Below are positions 8,328-18,730 of a DNA stretch of 43,185 nt, piece after piece. Position 1 is the first letter of the stretch, and each line of letters starts with the position of its first letter. The DNA lies in NCBI RefSeq assembly GCF_002265265.1, contig NZ_NOIF01000020.1:1-43185 (forward strand). Reading direction: 5' to 3'. A program made the translations under genes and the position numbers. The notes under the pieces are model-generated. The model ran no database searches, was not told the DNA's origin, and worked only from the letters and a program-made list of their open reading frames with translations. The DNA comes from Photobacterium sanguinicancri. Lineage in GTDB: Bacteria; Pseudomonadota; Gammaproteobacteria; Enterobacterales; Vibrionaceae.

Positions 8328-9863
8328 CTACAGCTTGAAGGTGCCCACCATGCTGTCTAGGCGCTGTGATAGAGCACGTAGCTCTTGGCTTGAATCTGCC
8401 AATTGCGCGGCAGTATCGGCGGTACGTTGGGTGGTTTCGTTGATCTCTTCAATATTGCAGTTAATGTCGTTAACTACGGTTGATTGCTCTTCCGTTGCGG
8501 TTGCAACTTGGGTGTTCATATCTGAAATCAGTGTAATGCGATCAGCAATGGATACTAGTGCTGCCGATGCCTCATCAGCAGCCGACACACCGTCAGAGGT
8601 CAGCTGGCGACTTTGTTGCATCGCGCTAACGGCATCGCTTGCTTCTTCTTGTAGGCGATTAATCATCGACTGAATTTCATTGGTTGAATCTGAGGTGCGG
8701 CTGGCTAAGTTTCGCACTTCATCGGCAACTACAGCAAAACCACGGCCTTGCTCGCCAGCACGTGCCGCTTCAATGGCCGCATTAAGCGCCAGTAGGTTGG
8801 TTTGCTCAGAGATGCCACGGATTGTATCGAGGATGCTGCCGATGGCTTGGGTGTTGTTAGCCAATGAACCAATGACATCGCTCACTTGTGCAACGTCATT
8901 AGATAATTGATTGATGGTATTGCGCGCCTGACCCACCACAGTTTGACCGTTCTGAGTTTCATTTTCGGCATTTTGAGCGGCATCAGCTGCTTGTGCGGCA
9001 TTGCCTGCAATTTCGTTGACGGTTGCTCCCATTTGATTAATGGCAGTCACCACTTGGATAGTGCGGTCACGCTGGCTGTGGCTATTGTCGAGTGTCAGTT
9101 GTGCTTGTGAAGCGACAGCTTCTGCTGCACTACGCAATGCGTTACCTGTTTCTGCGACTTCGCGTACGGAAAGGTGAATCTTACTGATAAAGCCATTAAA
9201 GCCTTGTGATAGTTGAGCAATCTCGTCTTTACCTTCAACGTCAATTCGATGGCGTAAATCGCCTTCACCTTCTCCTAAGTCTTTAAAGGTGGCTGCAAGG
9301 TTAGATATTGGTCGAGTAATTGAGTTAGCCAGCCAAAGTGCGACAAGGGCAAACAGTGCTGCGATCACTAATGTCCATATCATGATCTGCTGGGTGGCTT
9401 TATCGAGTTCGGAGAAAATCTCTTGGTGTGGTACTTCAGCAACCACAAACCAATCCATTGAGGGAATGTAGCTGGTGGCGATAAGAATTTCTTTTCCGTC
9501 GTGGTCGACAGTCGCAAAGTTAAAATCAGTCTTATTGAGGAGCAGCTGACTCGCGCTGGCAGAATATTCAGATTGAAGTGTGGCTTTGCCTAATTTTTGG
9601 GTGTTTTTATGTAGGCGGAACGTACCTTGATTATCAACAAGGTAGATAAACCCTGTTTGCTCAAGGGTAAATTGGTTGATGAAGCTCACCATGCCGTTCA
9701 TCGACTTTGATAAACCCGCTAGGCTACGTCCGTGTGGGCGCTGGTAGTTGAGGAACAGTTTTACTTCACGGTACACACTCAATGATTTTTCCTGACCACT
9801 CGCAACCAGTTTAGTAAACCAACCATTTTCACGGTGTTGACGAGACTCAGTGAAGCTATCCAT
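8328..9863 (-). CDS. Methyl-accepting chemotaxis protein, 3' portion of a broken gene
   Basis: This 511-residue frame encodes most of a chemoreceptor: the distal half of the periplasmic sensor domain, a transmembrane segment ([20 protein letters not shown]), a HAMP domain and a complete signalling domain whose tip is [20 protein letters not shown]. It ends in GTFKL. The frame stays open upstream to 9920 and there encodes [13 protein letters not shown], matching the neighbouring receptor at 10337-12253. The first membrane segment is missing because the 5' part (9901-10122) is in another frame. Relative to the neighbour about 105-110 bases are missing at the junction. Translation from the ATG at 9863 would give a truncated receptor without its N-terminal anchor; more likely this is a pseudogene. 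Confidence 0.85.
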   Translation of the reverse strand: MDSFTESRQHRENGWFTKLVASGQEKSLSVYREVKLFLNYQRPHGRSLAGLSKSMNGMVSFINQFTLEQTGFIYLVDNQGTFRLHKNTQKLGKATLQSEYSASASQLLLNKTDFNFATVDHDGKEILIATSYIPSMDWFVVAEVPHQEIFSELDKATQQIMIWTLVIAALFALVALWLANSITRPISNLAATFKDLGEGEGDLRHRIDVEGKDEIAQLSQGFNGFISKIHLSVREVAETGNALRSAAEAVASQAQLTLDNSHSQRDRTIQVVTAINQMGATVNEIAGNAAQAADAAQNAENETQNGQTVVGQARNTINQLSNDVAQVSDVIGSLANNTQAIGSILDTIRGISEQTNLLALNAAIEAARAGEQGRGFAVVADEVRNLASRTSDSTNEIQSMINRLQEEASDAVSAMQQSRQLTSDGVSAADEASAALVSIADRITLISDMNTQVATATEEQSTVVNDINCNIEEINETTQRTADTAAQLADSSQELRALSQRLDSMVGTFKL

Positions 9864-9900
9864 CCAGTAAGTACCGGTATGGCGGTTAGCGATAGAGGCA

Positions 9901-10122
9901 TCAATCAGCTGGTATTGCTGCTAATAAGATCGAGATTTCTTTATCTATGCTGCGATTAAATTGCATCAAGGTTGCAGGAAGCTCGGATTTTAGCAATCGC
10001 TGTTCAATCACCTGATGTGCTTGGCGTTGGCTAACAAAACCCACTAATGAGGTCGAGATTAAAATAGCAAAAATAAAGCTAAACGCTAACTTTTGCTTGA
10101 TGGTTAACTGCTTAATATTCAT
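9901..10122 (-). pseudogene. 5' remnant of the broken chemoreceptor gene
   Basis: From the ATG at 10122 this piece encodes a chemoreceptor N-terminus. LTIKQKLAFSF is followed by a hydrophobic segment and SELPATLMQ, aligning with residues 1-64 of the adjacent receptor ([20 protein letters not shown]). After the DKEIS region the homology jumps and the frame ends at a TGA about ten codons later, while the matching downstream sequence continues in a different frame. The pattern is an internal deletion of about 40 codons that also shifts the frame, which a single-base sequencing error cannot explain. Longer upstream starts (to 10149) lack support from the paralogue. Confidence 0.8.
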
Positions 10123-10283
10123 TTGGTATGTTATTAGGATAGTGAGCAATTGCCATACATCATGTACCGACGTTTACCCTTGTTGAACGAGATGCTTCCT
10201 GCGTGACTGAGTTATATTCTGCTGAGTTAATTAATAGAACTGGTCTAGTTGCAATTTATTGCTTTTTTGGTTTGCCAGAGGCT

Positions 10284-10308
10284 AAAAAGGGAAAGCCGAA
10301 GCTTTCCC
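10284..10308 (-). terminator. Terminator of the intact chemoreceptor gene
   Basis: On the minus strand GGGAAAGC pairs with GCTTTCCC around a TTCG tetraloop and runs into TTTTTAGCC. The design is the same as that of the neighbouring receptor's terminator (8274-8297), but the stem sequence differs. Confidence 0.9.
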
Positions 10309-10336
10309 TTTACGTATTGTGTTACCGCGTTATCGC

Positions 10337-12253
10337 TTACAATTTAAAGGTTCCAACCATAGAATCTAGGCGCTGAGATAGTGCACGTAGTTCTTGGCTT
10401 GAATCTGCCAGTTCAGCTGCGGTATCTGCTGTACGTTGGGTTGTTTCATTAATTTCTTCAATGTTGCAGTTAATGTCGTTAACCACAGTTGATTGTTCTT
10501 CAGTTGCGGTAGCAACTTGGGTGTTCATATCTGAAATCAGTGTAATACGTTCAGCAATAGAGACGAGCGCACCAGATGCTTCGTCTGCAGCTGATACACC
10601 GTCTGACGTTAGCTGACGGCTTTGCTGCATGGCATTTACAGCGTTGCTGGCTTCTTCTTGTAGACGGTTAATCATTGACTGAATTTCGTCGGTAGAATCA
10701 GAGGTGCGACTTGCTAAGCTACGAACCTCATCGGCTACGACTGCAAAGCCACGGCCTTGCTCTCCTGCTCGAGCCGCTTCAATTGCAGCATTAAGTGCTA
10801 GCAAGTTGGTCTGCTCTGAAATGCCGCGAATGGTATCTAGGATGCTGCCAATCGCTTGAGTATTGTTAGCCAGAGAACCAATCACATCACTTACTTGTGC
10901 GACATCATTCGACAATTGGTTAATGCTGTTGCGGGCTTGACCAACGACGTCTTGGCCGTTTTGTGTTTCGCTTTCAGCATTCTGAGCTGCATCTGCGGCT
11001 TGTGCGGCATTACCTGCAATCTCGTTTACCGTTGCGCCCATTTCGTTAATCGCGGTAACAACTTGAATGGTTCGGTCGCGTTGGCTGTGGCTATTATCAA
11101 GTGTTAGTTGAGCTTGTGAAGCAACAGCTTCAGCGGCACTGCGCAATGAATTACCCGTTTCTGCTACTTCACGCACCGAATTATGGATTTTGCTGATGAA
11201 ACTGTTAAAGCCAGCAGATAGCTGCGCGATCTCGTCTTTACCTTCAATGTCGATACGGTGACGTAAATCACCTTCACCTTCGCCAAGATCTTTAAATACA
11301 GCGGCAAGGTTGGCGATAGGGCGAGTTACTGAACTGGCTAAAACGATAGCAACAAAAATGAACAAAGCAGCGATACCTAATGTCCAAAGCATGATTTGTG
11401 TTGTTGCTTTGTCTAACTCCGAGAAAGCTTCATGTTTTGGCAGTTCAGCAACCACATACCAATCCATTGATGGAATGTAGCTTGTCGCGACTAAAGTGGC
11501 AGTGCCATTAATCTCGGTTTCAGTGATATTAATATCGTGTTTGCTTAGGATTTTGCGCGATACATTGGCACCATAGAGCTGGTCTAAACTGGTTTTACCC
11601 ATTTTGCTGGTATCTTTATGCAGGCGAACCTGACCTTGTACATCAGCAAGGTATACAAAACCTGTTTGCTCTAGCTGGAAGCGGTTGATAAGGCTAACCA
11701 TGTCATCAAGTGACTTTGATAGGCCAGCCATTCCTTTACCATTCAGTTGCTGGTAATTGATGAATAGTTTGACATCACCATTCTCTTCACGGAAGACATT
11801 GAGCATGCGAGCTTGGTTGCCAGATGTAAAGCCATAGAACCAGCCATCTTGCTGGTGATTCAAGCGGCGTAAAAAGCCATCTTGGTTCCAGTAATCGCCT
11901 GTAGAACGATTGGCTACAGATGCATCGAAAAGTTGATACTGATTTTTGGTGTCATTGAGCAACTGAATTAAATTTTGTTCTTGAGCATTGCTTTGGTCTG
12001 AATTATAAAACTCAAGAATAAAGCGATTTGTTGCTATTTGCTCAGCCGCTGATTGAAGCTGCGAGACTTCTTTATCAATGGCATTACGAATTTGCATTAA
12101 GGTTGCTGGTAACTCGGAGTTGAGTAATCGGTTTTCAACAACAGTGCGAGCTTGATTTTGACTAATAAACCCCACTAAGGCAGTAGAAGCCAGTACGGCG
12201 AGTACCATCGCAAAGATTAGCTTTTGTTTTATGGTTAAACTATTGAATTTCAT
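10337..12253 (-). CDS. Methyl-accepting chemotaxis protein
   Basis: This 638-residue transmembrane chemoreceptor passes signals to the CheA/CheW flagellar array. Segments in order: transmembrane helix at about 11-30, periplasmic sensor of about 255 residues with a Cache-like C-terminal part ([29 protein letters not shown]), second helix at about 286-308, HAMP at about 309-362, and the coiled-coil signalling domain with tip [20 protein letters not shown] at about 477-496. There is no C-terminal NWETF-type pentapeptide for CheR/CheB docking. The ligand is unknown. The signalling domain is very close to that of the broken neighbour, so the two are a tandem duplication. The start lies 51 bases from the divergent phospholipase gene. 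Confidence 0.93.
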   Translation of the reverse strand: MKFNSLTIKQKLIFAMVLAVLASTALVGFISQNQARTVVENRLLNSELPATLMQIRNAIDKEVSQLQSAAEQIATNRFILEFYNSDQSNAQEQNLIQLLNDTKNQYQLFDASVANRSTGDYWNQDGFLRRLNHQQDGWFYGFTSGNQARMLNVFREENGDVKLFINYQQLNGKGMAGLSKSLDDMVSLINRFQLEQTGFVYLADVQGQVRLHKDTSKMGKTSLDQLYGANVSRKILSKHDINITETEINGTATLVATSYIPSMDWYVVAELPKHEAFSELDKATTQIMLWTLGIAALFIFVAIVLASSVTRPIANLAAVFKDLGEGEGDLRHRIDIEGKDEIAQLSAGFNSFISKIHNSVREVAETGNSLRSAAEAVASQAQLTLDNSHSQRDRTIQVVTAINEMGATVNEIAGNAAQAADAAQNAESETQNGQDVVGQARNSINQLSNDVAQVSDVIGSLANNTQAIGSILDTIRGISEQTNLLALNAAIEAARAGEQGRGFAVVADEVRSLASRTSDSTDEIQSMINRLQEEASNAVNAMQQSRQLTSDGVSAADEASGALVSIAERITLISDMNTQVATATEEQSTVVNDINCNIEEINETTQRTADTAAELADSSQELRALSQRLDSMVGTFKL

Positions 12254-12304
12254 AAGGCTTAGCTGTTTCTTTTATAGGAATTAGTAGAAGAGTAGAACAC
12301 GAAG

Positions 12305-14617
12305 ATGATAACGAGACTTTTCCCCGCTGCTATTCAGGCTCTACAGCCCAGTTGTTATCTGCCGCTAAAGAGGATTTCTTTAGTTTTATTTGCGTTATTT
12401 TGCAGTTTTATTCATTCCCCCGCTGTATTGGCGCAAGAACGTCTAAAAATAGGTGTTGTTCTTGGTGGCGGCGGGGCTAAAGGTGCTGCTCATATCGGTG
12501 TTTTGCGCGCGCTTGAAGAGATGCATATTCCTGTTGATTATATTGCAGGTACCAGCATGGGAGCCTATGTCGGTGGGCTATATGCGACAGGTATGAGCGC
12601 GAATGAAATTGAATCTTTCCTTGAGACCGTTGACTGGAACAATGGCTACAAAGATCGAGTCGAGCGAAGTGATCGACGAGTACGTGATAAGCAGAAAGAA
12701 GACCGTTTTCAAATTGGCACAGATGTTGGGTTTGATTTTTGGCAGCTGAAAGTGCCGAAAGGCTTTGTTCAAGGCCAAAATATGGCAAAGATACTGCGTG
12801 AAACATCAGGGAATATTGCCGCTAAAGAAAGCTTCGATTTGCTGCCAATCCCTTTTCGAGCGATGGCAACCGATATTGAAAATTTAACATCGGTCGAACT
12901 GAAAAGTGGCGATTTAGTCAGGGCTATGCAGGCGAGTATGTCGATCCCCGCGATTTTGCCGCCATTAGAGTTAGGTGAGCAGTTATTGGTTGATGGTGGT
13001 ATCACCAATAACCTGCCCGTTTCTGTGGTGAAAGCCATGGGAGCCGACATTGTTATTGTGGTGGATATTAGTAACGACTTTAAAGGACGAGATGAATTAA
13101 AGAGTTATTTTGCGGTAATGGATCAGCTAACTGACTTTATGATCCGGAAAAACACTGAGCATCAGTTGAGTTTACTGACTGACAGCGATGTGTTGATTAA
13201 GCCCGATGTCCTCGGGATTTCAACGACAGATGTCACTAAAATGCCTGAGGCTAGTCAGCATGGTTATGACGCAACAATGGCGTTAGCACCACAATTGGCA
13301 TCTTTAGGTAATAGCCGGGATTTTCAAACGTATATTGATAAAAAACAACGTCTTCGCCGTCAGTTAGAACGAGTGGATGATGTGCATGTCGATAGAATTG
13401 AACTCGTTAATGACAGCTACTATTCCGATCAAGTGCTTCTTAATCGCCTTAATTTGCAAGAAGGGCAAGAGCTTAATACCGAACAGTTGGAAGCCGGTAT
13501 CAGCAGCCTCTATGCGCTGGATCGGTTTGAGCGTATTGATTATCACTTGGTCCAAGAAGGGGGACAGAATGTTGTGCAAGTCGATGTACGGGAAAAAAGC
13601 TGGGGCCCTAACTATATCGATTTACGATTCGCCCTCGAAGATGATTTTGATAACGTCACTAAGTATTCATTAGGGATTGGGTTCAATGTCACAGGGCTGA
13701 GTGAATCGGGTGCTGAGTGGCGAACGGAGCTTGAATTTGGCTCGGATAAGCGAGCGAGTACCGAGCTGTATCTCCCTTTCGTCGATGAACAAGAGTGGTT
13801 TGGCTTATTGGGGGCTGAGTACAGTGTAGAGCGCCGTAATGTGCCACTGAGCTTTATTAGTCCTGAGTTACCCGATGAGCGCTTTATTGATCCCGTAAAC
13901 TATAACAGGTTGACCTTAGATGCATCGGTTGGCTGGCAACCGCAGTTATGGCAGGAGTTGAACTTAGGTTATCGTTATATTTCAGGTACAACAGAATTTG
14001 TAAACTTCCCAGAATCAGGCCGACAAAAGCGCCAAAGCTTACAGGGCTATACACGATTTAATTATGACACCCTTGATGATATCGCGATGCCAACACAGGG
14101 TAACTTGCTAATGTTAGAACTCGCAGTGTCTCGTGATGATTTGGAATTTGACGGTAACGGATCTTCTAAAGATGTATCGACCAGTATTGATTTAGTCTGG
14201 AAAGGTGCTTATACCATTGATCGCCATACTTTTGTGGGCAAAGGTGAATATGGAAGAATTGACTCTGACTCGCAATTCCCTTTAGACCCGAAAGAATTAG
14301 GGGGTTTTTTGAATTTATCAGGGGCACCGAAAGGCATTATTGCGGCAAAGAACAAAATATTTACAGCTGCCATCTATCGTTATCGCATTATGGATAATGA
14401 CTTTGGTTTATTTAAATCGCCTGTCTACATCGGTGGCTCGGCAGAATGGGGTGGGGTGTACAACAGCACGAAATTATCGTTATCGGAAATACCGACCTAT
14501 TTTGCTGGCAGTATTTTTACGGGAATTAGTACGCCTGCAGGGCCGTTAATTTTCGCTTATGGTAAAACAGAGCGTAATTACTCTTCATTTTATGTGCAAT
14601 TTGGCGGTTCCTTCTAA
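12305..14617 (+). CDS. Patatin-like phospholipase with outer-membrane barrel (type Vd, PlpD-like)
   Basis: This 770-residue protein starts with a signal peptide (cleavage likely after VLA, residue 43). The patatin lipase domain at about 46-250 has the oxyanion motif GGGGAKG (54-60), nucleophile S84 in GTSMG and catalytic D230 in DGG. A POTRA-like segment spans about 375-430 (RIELVNDSYYSDQVLL to VREKSWGPN), followed by a C-terminal beta-barrel that ends in phenylalanine (YVQFGGSF), as outer-membrane proteins do. This order matches the type Vd autotransporter PlpD, which acts as phospholipase A1. It stands alone, divergent from the chemoreceptor. Whether the lipase domain is released or stays at the surface cannot be read from sequence. 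Confidence 0.9.
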   Translation: MITRLFPAAIQALQPSCYLPLKRISLVLFALFCSFIHSPAVLAQERLKIGVVLGGGGAKGAAHIGVLRALEEMHIPVDYIAGTSMGAYVGGLYATGMSANEIESFLETVDWNNGYKDRVERSDRRVRDKQKEDRFQIGTDVGFDFWQLKVPKGFVQGQNMAKILRETSGNIAAKESFDLLPIPFRAMATDIENLTSVELKSGDLVRAMQASMSIPAILPPLELGEQLLVDGGITNNLPVSVVKAMGADIVIVVDISNDFKGRDELKSYFAVMDQLTDFMIRKNTEHQLSLLTDSDVLIKPDVLGISTTDVTKMPEASQHGYDATMALAPQLASLGNSRDFQTYIDKKQRLRRQLERVDDVHVDRIELVNDSYYSDQVLLNRLNLQEGQELNTEQLEAGISSLYALDRFERIDYHLVQEGGQNVVQVDVREKSWGPNYIDLRFALEDDFDNVTKYSLGIGFNVTGLSESGAEWRTELEFGSDKRASTELYLPFVDEQEWFGLLGAEYSVERRNVPLSFISPELPDERFIDPVNYNRLTLDASVGWQPQLWQELNLGYRYISGTTEFVNFPESGRQKRQSLQGYTRFNYDTLDDIAMPTQGNLLMLELAVSRDDLEFDGNGSSKDVSTSIDLVWKGAYTIDRHTFVGKGEYGRIDSDSQFPLDPKELGGFLNLSGAPKGIIAAKNKIFTAAIYRYRIMDNDFGLFKSPVYIGGSAEWGGVYNSTKLSLSEIPTYFAGSIFTGISTPAGPLIFAYGKTERNYSSFYVQFGGSF

Positions 14618-14797
14618 AGTTATGCGTTGTTATTAATATATAGAAGTGTGAATGTTGTAAAAGATTGGTTGATTTTAAATTTACGTTAAAAGTGGTATGG
14701 TAAATAAACGGTTTTGGCCTCTTCTTGATGCATTTGAATCTGATAAGATTTATCTATATGCGATGTTCTGACAGGGGGGCCAATCACTTCCAAGGAT

Positions 14798-14818
14798 GTT
14801 TAACCGCGAAGGTTGAAC
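14798..14818 (+). promoter_or_regulatory. Hairpin in the acnB leader
   Basis: GTTTAACC (14798-14805) and GGTTGAAC (14811-14818) form an 8-pair stem with one G-U pair around a GCGAA loop, just before the AAGAGGA ribosome binding site. It could affect translation of the GTG start. No known motif is recognised. Confidence 0.4.
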
Positions 14819-14838
14819 CGAAATAAGAGGAATATGTC

Positions 14839-17436
14839 GTGCTTGAAGCCTACCGTAAACACGTCGAAGAACGTGCTGCAGAAGGAGTTGTTCCTAAGCC
14901 TCTCGATGCTGAACAAGTTGCCGCTCTGGTTGAGTTACTAAAAAGCCCACCAGCGAGTGAAGAAGCTTTTCTGTTAGATCTACTTGAAAACCGTATTCCC
15001 CCAGGTGTAGATGAAGCTGCTTATGTCAAAGCGGGCTTTTTGGCTGCTTTAACGCAAGGCGAAGCATCGTCACCTATTGTTTCTGCTGAAAAAGCCGCTG
15101 AGCTGCTTGGCACAATGCAAGGTGGTTATAATATTGAACCCCTGATTGCATTGCTTGACGATGCTGCACTCGCACCCATAGCAGCTAAAGCACTTTCGCA
15201 TACCTTACTGATGTTCGATGCATTTTACGATGTGGAAGAAAAGGCAAAAGCGGGTAACGTCATCGCACAGCAAGTTCTTCAGTCTTGGGCCGATGCCGAG
15301 TGGTTTTTATCTAAGCCAGAATTGGCAGAAAAAATCACATTGACCGTCTTTAAAGTGACGGGTGAAACCAACACTGATGATCTTTCTCCAGCTCCAGATG
15401 CGTGGTCTCGTCCAGATATTCCACTTCACGCCCTTGCGATGCTTAAAAATGAGCGCGAAGGAATTGAACCTGATCAGCACGGCGCAATTGGCCCGATCAA
15501 GCAAATTGAAGCACTCCAACAAAAAGGTCACCAACTGGTTTACGTTGGTGATGTTGTAGGAACAGGATCATCGCGTAAATCAGCCACTAACTCGGTACTT
15601 TGGTTCATGGGTGATGATATCCCGAATGTGCCAAACAAACGTGCCGGTGGCTATGTACTCGGTGGCAAAATTGCCCCTATCTTCTTCAATACCATGGAAG
15701 ATGCAGGTGCACTGCCTATTGAAGTCGATGTTACTGCACTGAACATGGGTGATGTCATTGATGTTTACCCATTCAAAGGTGAAGTGCGTTTACATGGCAG
15801 CGAAGACATTATTTCTACATTTACTCTGAAAACTGATGTCTTGGTTGATGAAGTCCGTGCTGGTGGTCGAATCCCATTGATCATTGGTCGCGGCTTAACG
15901 GATCGTGCTCGCCAAGCGCTGGGCCTACCATCGTCTGACGTTTTCCGCCGCCCTGTCGCTGTGGCTGATACCGGCAAAGGCTATAGCCTTGCTCAAAAAA
16001 TGGTGGGTAAAGCATGCGGTGTTGAAGGCGTTCGCCCTGGCACTTACTGTGAACCAAAAATGACCACGGTGGGATCGCAAGATACCACTGGCCCTATGAC
16101 GCGTGATGAACTGAAAGATTTGGCCTGTCTAGGCTTCTCTGCTGAGCTGACAATGCAATCTTTCTGTCATACCTCGGCATACCCGAAACCGATTGATGTG
16201 AATACTCACCACACTTTGCCTGATTTTATTATGAATCGTGGTGGGGTATCGCTACGTCCGGGTGATGGCGTTATCCACTCATGGCTTAACCGTATGTTAC
16301 TGCCTGATACTGTCGGTACTGGCGGTGACTCGCATACACGTTTCCCATTAGGTATTTCGTTCCCTGCTGGGTCCGGTTTGGTGGCATTTGCTGCTGCAAC
16401 GGGTGTTATGCCGTTGGATATGCCAGAGTCCATCTTGGTGCGATTTAAAGGCGAGATGCAAGAAGGGATCACTCTGCGTGATCTGGTTCATGCCATTCCT
16501 TATTATGCAATCCAGGAAGGCCTATTAACGGTAGAGAAAGCCGGCAAGATCAATGAATTCTCTGGCCGCGTATTAGAAATCGAAGGTGTTGAGCACTTAA
16601 CTGTTGAGCAAGCTTTCGAATTGTCTGACGCCTCAGCAGAGCGAAGTGCTGCGGGTTGTACTGTTAAGCTGTCACCTGAATCGATCACGGAATATTTAAG
16701 TTCTAACGTTGTCATGCTTAAGTGGATGATCGCCGAAGGTTATGGTGATCGCCGTACTATCGAGCGTCGAGTTTCAGCAATGGAAGCTTGGATTGCAAAC
16801 CCTGAGCTGATGGAAGCCGATAAAGATGCAGAGTACGCACATGTCATTGAAATCGATTTAGCCGAGATCACTCAACCGATCCTTTGTGCGCCAAACGATC
16901 CTGATGATGCGCGTCTACTGTCTGATGTGCAAGGTACCGAAATTGATGAAGTCTTCATTGGTTCGTGTATGACTAACATTGGTCACTTCCGTGCAGCCGG
17001 TAAGTTACTTGAGAAGTTTGGTGGTCAACTAGATACGCGTTTGTGGATTGCTCCGCCAACCAAGATGGATAAAGATCAGCTTACCGAAGAAGGTTACTAC
17101 GGTATCTTTGGCCGTGCAGGGGTGCGTATTGAAACCCCTGGTTGTTCATTGTGTATGGGTAACCAAGCGCGTGTTGCTGACAAAGCGACTGTTATCTCAA
17201 CATCGACGCGTAACTTCCCTAACCGTTTAGGTACTGGGGCGAATGTTTACTTGTCATCAGCTGAACTGGCGGCGGTAGGTGCGATTATTGGCCGTATACC
17301 AACCATGGAAGAATACTTAGCGTATGCGAAGCAAATCGATGCGACAGCAGCCGATACATACCGCTACCTTAACTTCCATCGTATGGATCATTACACCAAG
17401 AAAGCCGATGACGTTATCGTACAGACGGCGGTGTAG
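14839..17436 (+). CDS. acnB: Aconitate hydratase B
   Basis: The enzyme interconverts citrate and isocitrate in the TCA cycle with a [4Fe-4S] cluster; family members also act on 2-methylcitrate-derived aconitate and bind mRNA when iron is lost. The 865 residues equal E. coli AcnB. Cluster cysteines fall at C710 (GSCMTN), C769 and C772 (CSLCMGN). The swivel domain precedes the catalytic core in this B-type, as in [11 protein letters not shown] at about 241-251. The start is GTG at 14839, which matches the E. coli N-terminus MLE.YRKHV and follows AAGAGGA. A hairpin precedes the ribosome binding site and a terminator follows. Confidence 0.97.
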   Translation: MLEAYRKHVEERAAEGVVPKPLDAEQVAALVELLKSPPASEEAFLLDLLENRIPPGVDEAAYVKAGFLAALTQGEASSPIVSAEKAAELLGTMQGGYNIEPLIALLDDAALAPIAAKALSHTLLMFDAFYDVEEKAKAGNVIAQQVLQSWADAEWFLSKPELAEKITLTVFKVTGETNTDDLSPAPDAWSRPDIPLHALAMLKNEREGIEPDQHGAIGPIKQIEALQQKGHQLVYVGDVVGTGSSRKSATNSVLWFMGDDIPNVPNKRAGGYVLGGKIAPIFFNTMEDAGALPIEVDVTALNMGDVIDVYPFKGEVRLHGSEDIISTFTLKTDVLVDEVRAGGRIPLIIGRGLTDRARQALGLPSSDVFRRPVAVADTGKGYSLAQKMVGKACGVEGVRPGTYCEPKMTTVGSQDTTGPMTRDELKDLACLGFSAELTMQSFCHTSAYPKPIDVNTHHTLPDFIMNRGGVSLRPGDGVIHSWLNRMLLPDTVGTGGDSHTRFPLGISFPAGSGLVAFAAATGVMPLDMPESILVRFKGEMQEGITLRDLVHAIPYYAIQEGLLTVEKAGKINEFSGRVLEIEGVEHLTVEQAFELSDASAERSAAGCTVKLSPESITEYLSSNVVMLKWMIAEGYGDRRTIERRVSAMEAWIANPELMEADKDAEYAHVIEIDLAEITQPILCAPNDPDDARLLSDVQGTEIDEVFIGSCMTNIGHFRAAGKLLEKFGGQLDTRLWIAPPTKMDKDQLTEEGYYGIFGRAGVRIETPGCSLCMGNQARVADKATVISTSTRNFPNRLGTGANVYLSSAELAAVGAIIGRIPTMEEYLAYAKQIDATAADTYRYLNFHRMDHYTKKADDVIVQTAV

Positions 17437-17465
17437 TTAGCCAGTTAAGCGTTACTAGATAAAGC

Positions 17466-17491
17466 AAAGCCCTCATACTGAGGGCTTTTTT
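17466..17491 (+). terminator. Terminator after acnB
   Basis: AAAGCCCTCA and TGAGGGCTTT form the stem and a T-run follows. On the minus strand TTTGCTTT follows the stem, so it may also serve the convergent glycerate kinase gene, which has no closer terminator. Confidence 0.9.
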
Positions 17492-17574
17492 ACATTGGAA
17501 GATCTTTGTCTTCTCTGTCTCTCTTTCACACGTCAGTGTTGGTTTACTTTTTTACGTTATACAATTTACTTCAA

Positions 17575-18717
17575 TTATTTGTTCAGTAGCCCTAGTTTTA
17601 ATACGCGCGCCACGTTCGCTGATGTTAGTTCCACGTTGACAGCGGCATCGCGTAAAGCCTCTTCTAGTGAAACAGAACGAGGTACAACGCTAAATACGGC
17701 ATCAATACCGTGTTCATGCACCACATGACAATCGTTAGATAGGCAGCCCGCAATCCCCACTACTGGAATACCGAAGGCTTTCGCGCAGCGTGCAACACCA
17801 ATCGGTGTCTTGCCATGAACAGTTTGGCTATCGATGCGACCTTCACCTGTAATAACTAAATCGGCACCGGCGAGTTGTGCTTTTAGATCAACCGCATCCA
17901 TCACAATTTCAATGCCAGGGCGAAGGCTTGCAGAGAATAAACCAATTAACGCAGCGCCAAGGCCGCCTGCAGCGCCTGCTCCCGCGGTATCTTTTACATC
18001 ATTACCCAGCTGTGTTTTGATGAGCTCGGCATAGTGCGCAAGGTTGGCATCTAATTGCTCAACCATTGATGGGCTAGCCCCTTTTTGTGGACCAAAAATA
18101 TGTGACGCACCTTTAGGACCACACAGTGGGTTATCCACATCGCAAGCCACTTCTAGGTTGATCTTCGCTAACCGAGGATCGACGTTATCCATCTTGATGG
18201 TTGCGAGACGAGCAAGTGCACCACCGCCGTAGCCAATTTCTTTGCCTGAAGCATCTAGTAGTTGAACACCCAGAGCTTGGGCCATACCAATACCGCCATC
18301 ATTGGTAGCGCTGCCACCAATTCCCACGATGATATGCTCAACCCCTTGATCTAATGCCGCGATGATTAATTCACCGGTACCGTAAGTGGTTGTTTGCAAT
18401 GGGTTGCGTTGCTCATTGGGTACAAGGTGCAAACCTGATGCTGCTGCCATTTCGATTATTGCTGTTTTGCCATCGCCCATTAGGCCGTAAAACGCATCGA
18501 CCTGTTCGCCTAAAGGCCCAGTTACACGGCACTCAATAATTGAACCCTGGGTTGCATCAACCAGTGATTGCACTGTGCCTTCACCACCGTCAGCCATTGG
18601 CAGTTTATGGTACTCAGCGTTAGGTAACACTTGACGGAAGCCAGCTTCAACAGCGATTGCTACTTCCATTGCCGATAGGCTTTCTTTGTATGAGTCGGGT
18701 GCGATAACAATTTTCAT
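17575..18717 (-). CDS. garK: Glycerate kinase (GarK/GlxK family)
   Basis: The enzyme phosphorylates D-glycerate, in this family usually to 2-phosphoglycerate, feeding glycolysis. It has 380 residues (E. coli GarK 381) and is full-length. Family motifs are MADGGEGTVQSL (41-52) and GGSATNDGG (134-142). Thirteen bases separate it from the upstream permease on the same strand, so the pair forms an operon, with a CdaR-type regulator further upstream. E. coli has two paralogues (garK, glxK), and the symbol here is by family and context only. The ribosome binding site AAAGG lies 11 bases before the ATG. Confidence 0.92.
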   Translation of the reverse strand: MKIVIAPDSYKESLSAMEVAIAVEAGFRQVLPNAEYHKLPMADGGEGTVQSLVDATQGSIIECRVTGPLGEQVDAFYGLMGDGKTAIIEMAAASGLHLVPNEQRNPLQTTTYGTGELIIAALDQGVEHIIVGIGGSATNDGGIGMAQALGVQLLDASGKEIGYGGGALARLATIKMDNVDPRLAKINLEVACDVDNPLCGPKGASHIFGPQKGASPSMVEQLDANLAHYAELIKTQLGNDVKDTAGAGAAGGLGAALIGLFSASLRPGIEIVMDAVDLKAQLAGADLVITGEGRIDSQTVHGKTPIGVARCAKAFGIPVVGIAGCLSNDCHVVHEHGIDAVFSVVPRSVSLEEALRDAAVNVELTSANVARVLKLGLLNK

Positions 18718-18730
18718 AATCTATAAGCCT

